Under the pieces are notes generated by a model. It made no database searches and was not told the origin of the DNA. It saw only the letters and a program-made list of their open reading frames with translations. From Solimonas sp. SE-A11 (lineage in GTDB: Bacteria; Pseudomonadota; Gammaproteobacteria; Nevskiales; Nevskiaceae): a stretch of 64,000 bases of DNA. Location: assembly GCF_030345715.1 (NCBI RefSeq), contig NZ_JAUASX010000009.1, positions 1 through 64,000 on the forward strand, written 5' to 3'. The position numbers and the translations under genes are program-made. Positions 26,849 through 35,525 of this stretch are shown one piece after another (the first letter of the stretch is position 1; every line of letters begins with the position of its first letter).

Positions 26849-27058
26849 TCATCGTAGGGGCAATGCCTCCTGCCGATCCGGTCGCGGTGCTGCCCGATGC
26901 TTGCCGCACCAGTTCGTCGGATCGACGGGCGGGAAAATCGAGATTGATTCGCCGTAGCGATCGCGTAGTGTCGGGGGATTGATCCGACACTGGCCGCGCT
27001 CGGCGCCTTCGCGCAAGGCGAAGTAGAAGCAGCTCGCGCAGATAGGGTGGGAGTTCAT
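26849..27058 (-). CDS. Small zinc-finger-like protein
   Basis: 69 residues. Four cysteines in the order CASC, QCRI and NWC suggest a compact zinc-binding site. It overlaps the end of the next upstream gene by 4 bp (ATGA), so it is co-translated with it. Confidence 0.6.
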   Translation of the reverse strand: MNSHPICASCFYFALREGAERGQCRINPPTLRDRYGESISIFPPVDPTNWCGKHRAAPRPDRQEALPLR

Positions 27059-27609
27059 GCAGCCGTTCTCATGCGTCGCGCCAGCTCTTCAGCCTCGAAG
27101 AGTTGCCCGCGGATGCTGTCAGCTTCCCATTGGTCTGGTTCGGCCTGGATCTCCGCCGCCAGCATATCGGCCCGCCCGCGCGTCCACGGAATCAGGGGGA
27201 CGGCATAGATGCGGCCCGGTAGCTCGGCCTCGAGTGCCACACTGGACTCCGTGCCGCACAGCGCTGCTAGGTCGGCGCTTACCTTGCCGTCATCCCCGTT
27301 GGGTGGCCGACGAATGGCGAGGCCTATCATTCCGAGCTGGCGAAGCCGATCGGCGAGCGCCGTGGCAGTGATCGAACCCGGCGGGTTCGCCTGCAGCGCG
27401 TCGTCGATTTCGCGCCAGCGCAGGTAGGCCGCTTCCGGCAGCCCCAGTTTGAAGAGCTGCGAGCCAAGGCCAGGCGGTTGCAGCAGCGGGTGCAGCCCAT
27501 CCGCTGTACCTGCGCGACCATAGCTGGCGCTTCTCATCAGATCCTGCGGTACATCATCCAGGGTGGGAAATTCGCCGTGCACGCGGGGGCTGCAGCGCCC
27601 CGTGCTCAC
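27055..27609 (-). CDS. Hypothetical protein of the satellite operon
   Basis: 184 residues from a GTG start that overlaps the AlpA-like stop (GTGA). The alternative frame extends far upstream but overlaps alpA. The middle part (YLRWREIDDALQANPPGSITATALADRLRQLGMIG) looks like a winged-helix module. The C-terminal half contains TRGRADMLAAEIQAEPDQWE. No function is assigned. Confidence 0.6.
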   Translation of the reverse strand: MSTGRCSPRVHGEFPTLDDVPQDLMRSASYGRAGTADGLHPLLQPPGLGSQLFKLGLPEAAYLRWREIDDALQANPPGSITATALADRLRQLGMIGLAIRRPPNGDDGKVSADLAALCGTESSVALEAELPGRIYAVPLIPWTRGRADMLAAEIQAEPDQWEADSIRGQLFEAEELARRMRTAA

Positions 27610-27860
27610 GCCGCCACCTCGCGCGGTGCTGTGCGGGCTTGTTCCAGGCGCTGCACCAGGTCGCGTAACTCGTCGGCGCTGGCGCCGCGCACCTTGGCGG
27701 CAATGTACTCGTCCACCTCGTTGCTGGGCCAGGCGACGGCCCGCTGAGTGAGGTGAATCGGCCGCATCAGCAGGCGATCCTTGACGAGGGCGTAAGCATG
27801 GGCTCGGCTGCAGCCGAGGCGGCCACACAGCGCAGGGGCTTTCAATAAGGCGATGGACAT
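27606..27860 (-). CDS. AlpA-family regulator
   Basis: 84 residues. The core LLKAPALCGRLGCSRAHAYALVKDRLLMRPIHL and AWPSNEVDEYIAAK follow the AlpA/excisionase pattern (HTH, then the W-x-x-x-EVxxxI helix). In P4-like elements such proteins activate or excise the element with the integrase. It heads the 27860-26849 minus-strand group. Confidence 0.85.
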   Translation of the reverse strand: MSIALLKAPALCGRLGCSRAHAYALVKDRLLMRPIHLTQRAVAWPSNEVDEYIAAKVRGASADELRDLVQRLEQARTAPREVAA

Positions 27861-27967
27861 TCTTGGGCTCCGGCAGACAGAGCCACGATGCCAACCCGTA
27901 TTGGACGCCTGGGGAAATTTCCCTAACTAGCCAAATTTCCTCTCACACCACAGCTGGCCCGCATCGT

Positions 27968-28525
27968 TCAACTCTCTTCCGCCTTCGCTAAGAGCTTACG
28001 GACGGTGGCTGGCGTGACTTCGGTGTCGGATGGAATGGATCCGGCCTTGTCTCCTGTGCATGCCTGCCGATCTACACTCGATTTGTAGTCGTACTTCGCA
28101 CGTGCCATCCCCAAAACCATTTTCAGCAGGGTGTTGTTTTCGCGGGTGCTCTCAAGGGCATTGGCTCGTTTTGCCAGGTCGCTGCGCTGCTTCTCCACTG
28201 CCCGGACGGCGGGGGCGCGGATGTGGCATGCATAGAACTCATCTCGAATCGGTGCCCACTTCCATGCCAGTTGGCCGCCACTGAGAGCGCGTGCGACCCC
28301 GTGTTGGTCTTCACCTTCCCCCACTGCATCAAGCAGCCGCGTGCCGAGCCGCCCAGTGGCCCTGTCCACGCCATCATGGAAATGGAGGTAGTCCCCACGC
28401 TTATCGAATGCCGCCGGCAAGAAGACCGGCATGTCCAGGTCTGCAGCCAGTTGTGCGACCTCTTCGGGAGTGAGGGCCCACAGCTGGCAAAGCTCTTGCA
28501 CCGTGTATCGCGTCTTGATTCCCAT
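27968..28525 (-). CDS. Hypothetical protein with N-terminal HTH
   Basis: 185 residues. The start MGIKTRYTVQELCQLWALTPEEVAQLAADL resembles a MerR/AlpA-like HTH. The C-terminus (NNTLLKMVLGMARAKYDY, VTPATVRKLLAKAEE) resembles a second DNA-binding tail often seen in island proteins. It lies between alpA and the integrase and is probably a regulator of excision or replication. Confidence 0.65.
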   Translation of the reverse strand: MGIKTRYTVQELCQLWALTPEEVAQLAADLDMPVFLPAAFDKRGDYLHFHDGVDRATGRLGTRLLDAVGEGEDQHGVARALSGGQLAWKWAPIRDEFYACHIRAPAVRAVEKQRSDLAKRANALESTRENNTLLKMVLGMARAKYDYKSSVDRQACTGDKAGSIPSDTEVTPATVRKLLAKAEES

Positions 28526-28632
28526 CTCGCGCCCCTATCTGCGCGCCCCTCGAAAAGCCGCGCCGCCAGGCCGGGAAGGGTTCCGGCTTTTTGCCCCGTC
28601 GGGCTAGGCGGGCGGGTTCGGTCAGCCCGTTT

Positions 28633-28735
28633 TCGGCTCCGGGACTGGGACAGGTGGGACTGGCTGGGACAGTCCGCCCCCTGTGCTTTCAATGGCTTGT
28701 GTGCCTTTGTCCCGCTGTCCCAGTGTCCCAGTCGA
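28633..28735. repeat. GGGAC/GTCCC repeat cluster, right side of small element
   Basis: Four GGGAC words (28633-28670) are followed by three inverted GTCCC words (about 28709-28733) with the repeated core CTGTCCCAGTGTCCCAG. The cluster lies between the integrase and the 185-residue gene and mirrors the cluster at 20646-20671. No gene is seen in 28526-28779. Confidence 0.5.
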
Positions 28736-28779
28736 AAAAGCAGAGGGAGAGGGGCTGAGTGTGGAAGGCGGCGCAGCGT

Positions 28780-29994
28780 TCATGCGGCATGCCCAAAGTT
28801 GCCGGCGACGACGTTGCGCCGATCGCGCAGCGTGTCCAGGTAGTCAGCCCACGCCTGCATCATCCGCCGGCGCTCCGGCAGGTATTCGGCATGGTTGTAG
28901 GCGGCTTTCACCTTGTTGCGCTCCGCGTGTGCAAGCTGGCGCTCAATGACCTCGGATGTCCAGCCCATTTCATGTAGTCGCGTCGACGCCAGTGAGCGGA
29001 AGCCGTGCCCGGTCATCTCGTGCTTGTCATAGCCGAGCCGGCGCAGGGCGGCGTTGATGGTGTTCTCGCTCATGGGCCGGGCGCCGGAGCGGACAGACGG
29101 GAACAGGTAGCGCCGCCTTCCGGTGAGTGGCTCCAGGCCCCGCAGGATTGCCACGGCCTGAGAGGACAGCGGCACCAGGTGATCGCGGCGCATCTTCATC
29201 TTGCTGGCCGGAATGCGCCACTGCGCGGCGTCCAGGTCGATTTCTGCCCACTCCGCCTGTCGTAACTCCCCCGGCCGCACGAACACCAGCGGAGCGAGCT
29301 TGAGCGCGCAGGCGGTGGGGAAGGTGCCCGTAAAGCTGTCTATGGCCCGCAGTAGCTCGCCGATGCCTGTGGGGTCCAGCACTGCGGCTCGATGTACGGT
29401 CTTGGGAGTGGCCAGTGCGCCGGCCAGGTCAGCGCAGGGATTTCGCTCGGCTCGCCCCGTTGCGACGGCGTAGCGGAAGACCTGGGCACAGCGCTGCTTG
29501 AGCCGCTGTGCGGTTTCGAGCCGGCCACGCGACTCCACGCGACGCAGGACCGACAGCAGCTCGGGAGGCTGGATATCCGCTATCGGGCGGGTGCCGAGCC
29601 ACGGAAAGGCCAGTTCCTCCAGCATCCACTTTGCCTTGTCCAAAGTGGACTGGGTTAGGTGCTGCTGCTTGTCGAGCCACTCGCCGGCTACAGCCTTGAA
29701 GGTGTTGGCCTGCGCCAGCGCGAGGGTGGCGCTGTCCTGTTGGCGCTTCACGGAGGGGTCGGCGCCGCCCTTGAGCACCTTGCGTTGCGCATCCCGGGCT
29801 AGGCGGGCCTCCCTGAGGCTGACCTGCGGATACTCGCCAAGGCCCAGCATGTTGGCCTTGCCGGCGAAGCGGTAGCGGTAGCGCCAGAGCATCGAGCCGC
29901 CCGGCCGAATCTCGATACAGAGGCCTTCGCTGTCCGCCACCCGGTACAGCTTCGGCCGCGGCTTGAGGCCGCGCAGCTTCACGTCCGTCAGCAT
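28780..29994 (-). CDS. P4-type tyrosine integrase
   Basis: 404 residues from MLTDVKLRGLKPRPKLY. The N-terminal arm-binding domain (DUF4102 type) has GLCIEIRPGGSMLWRYRYRFAGKA and LGLGEYPQVSLREARLAR. The catalytic domain has Arg in FVRPGELRQAEW, the HxxR box in GHGFRSLASTRL, His in LAHAERNKVKAAYNHAEY, and the Tyr nucleophile at that last motif. It inserts the element at a tRNA 3' end. It lies 190 bp from the tRNA-Thr fragment, the normal place. Confidence 0.93.
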   Translation of the reverse strand: MLTDVKLRGLKPRPKLYRVADSEGLCIEIRPGGSMLWRYRYRFAGKANMLGLGEYPQVSLREARLARDAQRKVLKGGADPSVKRQQDSATLALAQANTFKAVAGEWLDKQQHLTQSTLDKAKWMLEELAFPWLGTRPIADIQPPELLSVLRRVESRGRLETAQRLKQRCAQVFRYAVATGRAERNPCADLAGALATPKTVHRAAVLDPTGIGELLRAIDSFTGTFPTACALKLAPLVFVRPGELRQAEWAEIDLDAAQWRIPASKMKMRRDHLVPLSSQAVAILRGLEPLTGRRRYLFPSVRSGARPMSENTINAALRRLGYDKHEMTGHGFRSLASTRLHEMGWTSEVIERQLAHAERNKVKAAYNHAEYLPERRRMMQAWADYLDTLRDRRNVVAGNFGHAA

Positions 29995-30008
29995 GCTGTG
30001 AGTATGCC

Positions 30009-30069
30009 CCTGTGAGTACGCCCTGCCAGGGAGTGAGTACAGGCGGGGTGTACTCACAATCCTACTCAC
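30009..30069. promoter_or_regulatory. GAGTAC/GTACTC repeats beside the integrase
   Basis: GTGAGTAC words and their complements (TGTGAGTACGCC, GAGTGAGTACAG, GTGTACTCAC, CCTACTCAC) occur between 30009 and 30069. Two more GTACTCAC copies lie at 19835-19857. They are likely arm-type integrase sites; they may also overlap the integrase promoter. Confidence 0.5.
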
Positions 30070-30112
30070 AATGCGCCGTGGCTGCCAGCAGGCGGCGATG
30101 GACAGCCAAAGA

Positions 30113-30140
30113 CAAAAAAGCCCGCATTTACGCGGGCTTT
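30113..30140 (-). terminator. Terminator at the element junction
   Basis: GAAAGCCCGC/GCGGGCTTTTTT around GTAAAT, read on the minus strand, ends in six T. It shields the integrase from transcription coming from the ICE side. Confidence 0.75.
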
Positions 30141-30183
30141 CTGGTTTTCCGTGGACAACCTTGGATGTCGGTGGAAAGGTTAA

Positions 30184-30233
30184 TGGTGCCGAAAACAGGA
30201 ATCGAACCTGCGACCTACTGATTACGAATCAGT
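30184..30233 (-). other. attachment site: 3' half of tRNA-Thr (CGT)
   Basis: On the minus strand the 50 nt carry a complete anticodon arm (ACTGA TTCGTAA TCAGT, anticodon CGT), a T-arm GGTTCGATTCC and an acceptor end with CCA. The acceptor 5' strand and D-arm are missing: from 30234 the sequence is unrelated. It is therefore the duplicated tRNA 3' half left by site-specific integration, marking the boundary between the satellite and the ICE. No gene lies in 30234-30372. Confidence 0.85.
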
Positions 30234-30372
30234 GAGGTCGGGGCGAAACCAGGTACCAACCGAAAGAAGTAGGCGAATCAAAGCGTAACGACAGACTCTC
30301 GAGGCCGCAAGGCCGTCCAGAACTCCTTTCCAAGCAGGGGAGCTCCGTGTCCACCACACACAGGAGCAAGCG

Positions 30373-31212
30373 ATGGAAGAGAGGACTGGGACATTGATAC
30401 TGACCGTTACGAGCACGAAGGGGGGCGTCGGTAAGACGACGCTAGCGGCAAATCTGGGAGGCCTTCTGGCCGACCTGGGCCAGCGCGTCCTGCTGATCGA
30501 CGCCGACATTCAGCCGACCCTATCGAGCTACTACGCCTTGGAGCGCCAGGCCAGCCGGGGCCTGACCGCCCTCATGACCGAGGGCGATCTGGAGTCGTCC
30601 ATCAGCCGCACGATGGTCGGCTGCGACCTGGTCGTCTCGGACGACCCGGAGGGCCGGCTGCAGAACTGGGTGCTGCACACCCCGGACGGCCGGGTGCGCC
30701 TCAAGCACACCCTGGCGCGGCTGAACCGCTACGACGTGATCATCATCGACACCCAGGGCGCCGTAGGGCCCCTGCAGGATGCCGCGGTGCTGGCGGCCGA
30801 CGTGCTGCTGTCGCCTATCCCCCCGGAGATCCTGTCGGCCCGGGAGTTTGCCCGCGGCACCCTGGGCATGCTGGAACGCCTGCGTCCCATGCAGTTCCTC
30901 GGGGCCCCGGTCGGCGCCCTGTACGGGGTGATCTACCGCATGGACAGGGCCGCCGAGGCCATCCGTATCGCCGCAGAGCTCCGGAAGGAATCCTTCGCGC
31001 AGTCCCGGGGCCTGATCCGCATCCTGGACACCGTGGTGCAGAACACCGTGGCCTACCGCGAGGCGGCGACCAACCGGACGCCGGTCCATCGCTGGGAGTC
31101 CCGCCGGCGCGGCCCCAGCCAGAGCGCCCGGGACACGATGCTGGCACTGGCCCGGGAACTGCTCCCCCACATCTCGAATGAGCCCGCAGCCCGGGATGGG
31201 GGTGCGGAATGA
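30373..31212 (+). CDS. parA: ParA-family ATPase of the ICE
   Basis: 279 residues. The deviant Walker A motif STKGGVGKTTLAANLGG, the A' motif LLIDADIQPTLSSYY and Walker B YDVIIIDTQGAVGPL are complete. In ICEclc/PAGI-type elements this gene sits at the end opposite the integrase and helps keep the excised form. AGGAG lies before the start. It heads a run of overlapping genes. Confidence 0.92.
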   Translation: MEERTGTLILTVTSTKGGVGKTTLAANLGGLLADLGQRVLLIDADIQPTLSSYYALERQASRGLTALMTEGDLESSISRTMVGCDLVVSDDPEGRLQNWVLHTPDGRVRLKHTLARLNRYDVIIIDTQGAVGPLQDAAVLAADVLLSPIPPEILSAREFARGTLGMLERLRPMQFLGAPVGALYGVIYRMDRAAEAIRIAAELRKESFAQSRGLIRILDTVVQNTVAYREAATNRTPVHRWESRRRGPSQSARDTMLALARELLPHISNEPAARDGGAE

Positions 31213-31481
31213 AGGGGAATTCGATTCCTGCGGCCCGGCGCACGTACACGGGCGCCGTCAACCGCATTCAGATGGCCGCCGCCGAGGCGGCACATCATTT
31301 CAGGCCGGAGGAGTCGGGAGACCGCACGGCGGTCGTCACCGGGCGCGTCCTGTACGTCGTAGGCGCCATGAGCACCGACTACCCCGAGATCGCCGAGGCC
31401 CTGCGCGGCCTGTGCAGGCTTCCGGGGATTGATGCCGACATTACCCCGCGGCCAGGCGTCGCAGCGGGAGGTGCTCGATGA
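31209..31481 (+). CDS. Small ICE protein between parA and parB
   Basis: 90 residues starting MKGNSIPAARRTYTG. It overlaps parA and parB by 4 bp each (ATGA). The C-terminal half (DYPEIAEALRGLCRLPGID) is the most regular. Function is unknown; its position suggests a partition accessory factor. Confidence 0.65.
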   Translation: MKGNSIPAARRTYTGAVNRIQMAAAEAAHHFRPEESGDRTAVVTGRVLYVVGAMSTDYPEIAEALRGLCRLPGIDADITPRPGVAAGGAR

Positions 31482-33148
31482 GCTCCAAGCGAAAGCCCTC
31501 CGACAGCGAGCTCAGCTCCATGCTGCAGATGCCCCACTTCGGCAGCTCGCGCGATCTGCAGCCGTCCGATCCCATCACGGTCACCCCCATGGTGGTCGAG
31601 ATCTCGCGCATCGACGGCTACGAGAACAATCCCCGCCGCACCAAGAACGCGGCCTACGAAGACATCAAGGAGTCCATCCGCAGCCAGGGGCTCAAGCAAC
31701 CTCTCATCATCACCCGCAGGCCTGCCGCGCCGAACTACATGCTCAAGCATGGCGGCAATACACGCCTCACCATCCTCAAGGAACTCTTCACCGAGACGGG
31801 AGAGGATCGCTTCACCAAGGTGAACTGCTTGTTCGAACCGTGGAGCGGCGAGGCGGATGTCCTGGTCGGTCATTTGGTCGAAAACGAGACTCGCGGCGAC
31901 CTGACGTTCATCGACAAGGCGAGGGCAGTGCGCCAAGCGGCGGATCTCCTGGAAGGCGAAGCAGGCGAGAAGCTGTCCTTGCGGCAGTTGTCATCGAAGC
32001 TCATGGAGCGTGGGTATCGCGTTAGCTTCAGCTTGTTGGGTCAGCTGTTCTACACAATGAACGTGCTGGAGCAGGTGATCCCGTTGGCTCTCGGTAATGG
32101 CATGGGAAGGCCCGGAATCCAGCGTATACGGCAACTGGATGCAGCAGCCACAAAAGTCTGGATCCGCCACGGCCTCGGAGATGAGGATTCGTGGTCTCCG
32201 GTCCTCCAGGAAGCTTTGGCGACTTGCGATAGCTCTGATTGGGACCACGATCGAGCTCGCCGCGCGATCGAAGCCGCGATCGCCGCGCGCGCCGGCATCT
32301 CGGTGCGCCAAGTCACCGTCGAGCTGGGCGCGGAACTGATCGGTAATTCTGCCGAAGGCTCCTCAGAATCGGGAGCGCAGCAGTCGCGCGCCGCAGGAGC
32401 GGCTCCGGACGCCGGCACCGCCCAACAGCAGGGAGATGGCGGGAAGCCAGGCGCAGCGCCAGCGGCGCAGCGCCTGGAGGCGGCCCAGGGCGCAAAGCCC
32501 CCTGCGCCGCTCCAGAAGACGCCTACGGCGAGTTCGGCCGCTGCGGCGGGTGGCCACCGCCTGCCAGCCCAGCCTCCCCAGACTGCGAATCCCTCGCAGT
32601 CGCCGGCGGACACCGGCCCGCGCCTCGATGACGATCTTGCGCCTCAGGATCCTCGGGCTACGACCCTGCAACTGCGCCTGGCGCTAAGGGCCGCTGCAGA
32701 GGAATTTGCGGCCCACGTCGGGATGCAGGATTGTTTCAAACCCTGGCAGCGTGCCAACGGCTACATCGTGACCGAGCTCCCCCGCCCGGAGCTCGTGTCC
32801 GCCGTCGCGGAGAACGAGTTCGAGCAGCTGCTCTGCGGCTGGAGCTGGTGGCTGCTGGCCACCTGCGCCGACCTCCTTCCAGCATGCGCGCGTCATGAGG
32901 AAATTCCGGAGTTCACCCAACTGATCCGGCCGCGCTTGCTGGAATGCATGATCCAGGAGGACATGGCCGCAGCGATTGGCCAGCACCTCCCCATCGCCGA
33001 CGCCGCAGGCTTCGGCTATGGGTTCGTCTCCTATAGCTCGGAGACGACCTGGAGTAAGGGGCTGCAAGTGCTCCTGGCCTACAGAGAACTCACGAGCTTT
33101 GCCAAGCGTGCCGAGATCGACCTCCTGACCCTGGAGGATCCGTCATGA
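31478..33148 (+). CDS. ICE ParB-family protein
   Basis: 556 residues. The ParB-like core spans about 25-290: ISRIDGYENNPRRTKNAAYEDIKESIRSQGLKQPL, a GGNTRL motif, and an HTH around LSLRQLSSKLMERGYRVSFSLLGQLFY. A long Ala/Gln/Pro linker (290-385) leads to a C-terminal domain of about 170 residues. The length and linker match the PFGI-1-class ICE ParB family (TIGR03764) rather than a chromosomal ParB. Confidence 0.88.
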   Translation: MSSKRKPSDSELSSMLQMPHFGSSRDLQPSDPITVTPMVVEISRIDGYENNPRRTKNAAYEDIKESIRSQGLKQPLIITRRPAAPNYMLKHGGNTRLTILKELFTETGEDRFTKVNCLFEPWSGEADVLVGHLVENETRGDLTFIDKARAVRQAADLLEGEAGEKLSLRQLSSKLMERGYRVSFSLLGQLFYTMNVLEQVIPLALGNGMGRPGIQRIRQLDAAATKVWIRHGLGDEDSWSPVLQEALATCDSSDWDHDRARRAIEAAIAARAGISVRQVTVELGAELIGNSAEGSSESGAQQSRAAGAAPDAGTAQQQGDGGKPGAAPAAQRLEAAQGAKPPAPLQKTPTASSAAAAGGHRLPAQPPQTANPSQSPADTGPRLDDDLAPQDPRATTLQLRLALRAAAEEFAAHVGMQDCFKPWQRANGYIVTELPRPELVSAVAENEFEQLLCGWSWWLLATCADLLPACARHEEIPEFTQLIRPRLLECMIQEDMAAAIGQHLPIADAAGFGYGFVSYSSETTWSKGLQVLLAYRELTSFAKRAEIDLLTLEDPS

Positions 33149-33852
33149 GCGCCATCCCGCAGAAGGACGAACGGATCAGCAGTACCGATCGCACCAAGGA
33201 AGCGGACCTGGTGTTCGCCGTTTTCCAGTACGCCTCCCGGTGCGTCGTAGAGGGAGACCTTCTCTCGCTCAGGGAAGTGGGTTTCACCCCCGCCGACGTG
33301 CATCGCTTCGAAAAGCTGTCGTTGCCCGACCTATACGCGCTTAGCATGACGCGAGGCCACCCGCTGAGCGTCACGGTCGACCGGGAGGTCTGGGAGTGGC
33401 TGGTAGAGCATGTGCAGCGCACCCGGGCGCGCAGCCAGCTCATCAGCGACATCATTCGGCTGGACGCGCCGCTCTCGATGATGAAGAGCGTCTTCGGGTT
33501 CTCCCAGCGCGAGTACATGGCCAGGCGCGAGGCCTGCGACATGTCGGATGGCCGAGGGCGCCCGAGGGCGCCTACCGCGGAGGAGGAGGAGCGCATCTGG
33601 CCGATCTGGGTGCGTCTCGCCAAGGCCAGCGATCCGCAACACCTTCGCAAAGACGACCTCTGGAGAATCCTCCCGGCCGTCACCGGCATTCCACTGCGCA
33701 CCATCTGGAACCTCATCCAGAGCTGGGCCCACACGCCGGCGATGCTGTCCCGTTTCGAGCAGGAGCGGCGGCAGTTGAAGGACCTGCACCTGGAGGCCTT
33801 CGAGGCAGGGCTACGCAGTAGCTTCGAGCAGCGCCCGGAGCGCCTCGCATGA
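33145..33852 (+). CDS. DUF2857 (STY4526-type) ICE protein
   Basis: 235 residues. The segment FSQREYMARREACDMSDGRGRPRAPTAEEEERIWPIW is typical of this family, which is fixed downstream of ICE parB. The first part (RCVVEGDLLSLREVGFTPADVHRFEKLSLPDLYAL) looks helical and may bind DNA. It overlaps parB by 4 bp. Confidence 0.8.
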   Translation: MSAIPQKDERISSTDRTKEADLVFAVFQYASRCVVEGDLLSLREVGFTPADVHRFEKLSLPDLYALSMTRGHPLSVTVDREVWEWLVEHVQRTRARSQLISDIIRLDAPLSMMKSVFGFSQREYMARREACDMSDGRGRPRAPTAEEEERIWPIWVRLAKASDPQHLRKDDLWRILPAVTGIPLRTIWNLIQSWAHTPAMLSRFEQERRQLKDLHLEAFEAGLRSSFEQRPERLA

Positions 33853-33863
33853 AGGCCGGGACG

Positions 33864-34148
33864 CTACCAGCCGCGGTGCCTGCGCACGGCCTCGCGCAGC
33901 GCGGTCGCCGCAGCCTCGAATGCACTGGCCAGCTGCTCGCCCTCCGTCGCGAAGGCTGTGGTGCCGCGATCAGGGTGGTCAGAAATCCACTCGACCACGA
34001 GTTCATGGAAGTCGATGACCTGGCCGGCCAGCGACTCGTCTCCTGGAATGCGAGCCCGGATCAGAGGCCCAAGCTCCTTGGTTCCCGGGGAGAGTTCCAG
34101 GCTGATCGGGGGACTCTTACGTCCGGTTTCGTCGTGTGTCTTGGCCAT
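33864..34148 (-). CDS. Small minus-strand ICE protein
   Basis: 94 residues from MAKTHDETGRKSPP. The composition is protein-like (GQVIDFHELVVEWISDHP, LASAFEAAATALREAVRRH), better than the 189-codon plus-strand frame in the same place, which looks like a shadow. It runs against the operon direction. No family is recognised. Confidence 0.5.
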   Translation of the reverse strand: MAKTHDETGRKSPPISLELSPGTKELGPLIRARIPGDESLAGQVIDFHELVVEWISDHPDRGTTAFATEGEQLASAFEAAATALREAVRRHRGW

Positions 34149-34414
34149 GGCAGATACAAGAGCTTCACCCTCACGGCGCGCGCGGAGAGGGGCAACAGTT
34201 GTGTGAGGGCGGTGCAGACCCAAGCCCGGGTCAAGAGGGGAGGCGCTTTCGGGCCTCTCCGTAGAAGGTGCCATCCCGCAAGGGTTGGCGAGTCTGGAAT
34301 GAGTGGCGGCGTCCCGCCACGAAGAACAGCGGTGCAGCTATTGGCTGGGCTTTCGGCGGGCTGCTATCCCGCCTATGCACCGTCCTCACACCCCAAATAT
34401 AGCCAGAGTCACCA

Positions 34415-34723
34415 ATGAATGCCAAGCAGCTGACTCGGCTGTTCGATCTTCACAGGGAGCTTGGTATCCCGCTCGTGTCCACAGTCTCCTTTGCATTCCG
34501 CGTGCAGGAGCTCTCCATTACGGAAGTGATGGCTGAGGCGGGCTACTCCAAGGCATCGCTTTACCACACGCTCATTGGCAAATTTGAGCCGCGAGAAGAG
34601 TTGCGGGCTGTAATGAAGAAGCGACTCGGCGTTGATCCGTGGGCCTGGCAACTGCAAGGCGATTCGATCACGCCCCGCAGAGCGCATGGGGGGCGTCGAT
34701 CGCAATCGACGCGATCACCATGA
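34415..34723 (+). CDS. Small HTH protein, paralogue 1
   Basis: 102 residues. The core IPLVSTVSFAFRVQELSITEVMAEAGYSKASLYHTL is an HTH, followed by GKFEPREELRAVMKKRLGVDPWAW. The same plan occurs at 35196-35525 and 40861-41172. It overlaps the next gene (ATGA). It is likely a DNA-binding factor of the element. Confidence 0.7.
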   Translation: MNAKQLTRLFDLHRELGIPLVSTVSFAFRVQELSITEVMAEAGYSKASLYHTLIGKFEPREELRAVMKKRLGVDPWAWQLQGDSITPRRAHGGRRSQSTRSP

Positions 34724-35199
34724 CGTCGCCGAACAGCGCCGCCTCAGCAGCCGCCCCGTATATCGGATCCGACCTCCAGGTCGGCCAGGACGTGTATTTC
34801 GTCTGGCACCACGGGGCCATCTGGCGCGGCCCGGTTCTGGAGGTGAGGGTAAATCCTTCTGCGCCCAAGGATCCATCGATCAAGATCGGAACGCCGGATG
34901 CGTACCTCTACATCGACGCCTGCTACATGGGCTGCTTCCAGAGCCTGGAAGCGATCAATGCAGCATTGAGCTGCACCAGCTCGTTCCAGCCAAGCCGAGC
35001 AGGATATGTCGGCACCATTCGATTCAAGCCGAATTCCAACCGCTCACCGAGAGACATCTGGTGGAGTCAGCCGGTGGGTTCCGCGAAGTTGGCGGAAGAA
35101 CTGGCAGCCATGCGGATTCGTCAGCTGGTCGCATCGGTCACAGATGTGCGGAATCGCGCGCAAGTCGTGAAGCGTGGTCCTAAGGGGCCGTCGACATGA
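34720..35199 (+). CDS. Hypothetical ICE protein
   Basis: 159 residues from MTSPNSAASAAAP. The part VGQDVYFVWHHGAIWRGPVLEVRVNPSAPKD resembles a small beta-barrel. The C-terminal 60 residues are helical. It is coupled at both ends by ATGA overlaps. Confidence 0.6.
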   Translation: MTSPNSAASAAAPYIGSDLQVGQDVYFVWHHGAIWRGPVLEVRVNPSAPKDPSIKIGTPDAYLYIDACYMGCFQSLEAINAALSCTSSFQPSRAGYVGTIRFKPNSNRSPRDIWWSQPVGSAKLAEELAAMRIRQLVASVTDVRNRAQVVKRGPKGPST

Positions 35200-35525
35200 T
35201 GCCCCATCGGAGTTCCGCATCTCGTGGTTACGTTCGTAAGGTTATGAACGCAACCACGGCAAGAGCCTTGTTGCGATGCCACGCGCAGCACCACGTCGCA
35301 TTCCGCGAATCCGTGCTGTTCCTGCTGCGTGTCAGTGGGCACACCCTGGAAGAAGTGTGCGCAGAGCTCGGCCGATCCCGCGCCGGCGTCCACAAGGCCT
35401 TGGATGGCCACTACGACGCCACGCCGGAACTGCGGGCTGCCTTCCGGCAGCGGATCGGCGTGGATCCTTGGTCCTGGGCGTCACGTCAGGCACCGGACCG
35501 CCGAGGCCGAGGAGGTGCCCGATGA
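35196..35525 (+). CDS. Small HTH protein, paralogue 2
   Basis: 109 residues; an internal ATG at 35244 (MNATTARALL) is an alternative start. The core FLLRVSGHTLEEVCAELGRSRAGVHKALDGHYDATPELRAAFRQRIGVDPWSW follows the same plan as paralogues 1 and 3, including the terminal LGVDPW-like box. It overlaps the replication gene (ATGA). Confidence 0.7.
   Translation: MMPHRSSASRGYVRKVMNATTARALLRCHAQHHVAFRESVLFLLRVSGHTLEEVCAELGRSRAGVHKALDGHYDATPELRAAFRQRIGVDPWSWASRQAPDRRGRGGAR

Noticed and set aside
33849-34418. 189-codon plus-strand frame after the DUF2857 gene with an ATGA overlap
   Set aside because: Composition is Arg/Gly/Ser-rich and unstructured; the minus-strand frame at 33864-34148 looks more like a protein.
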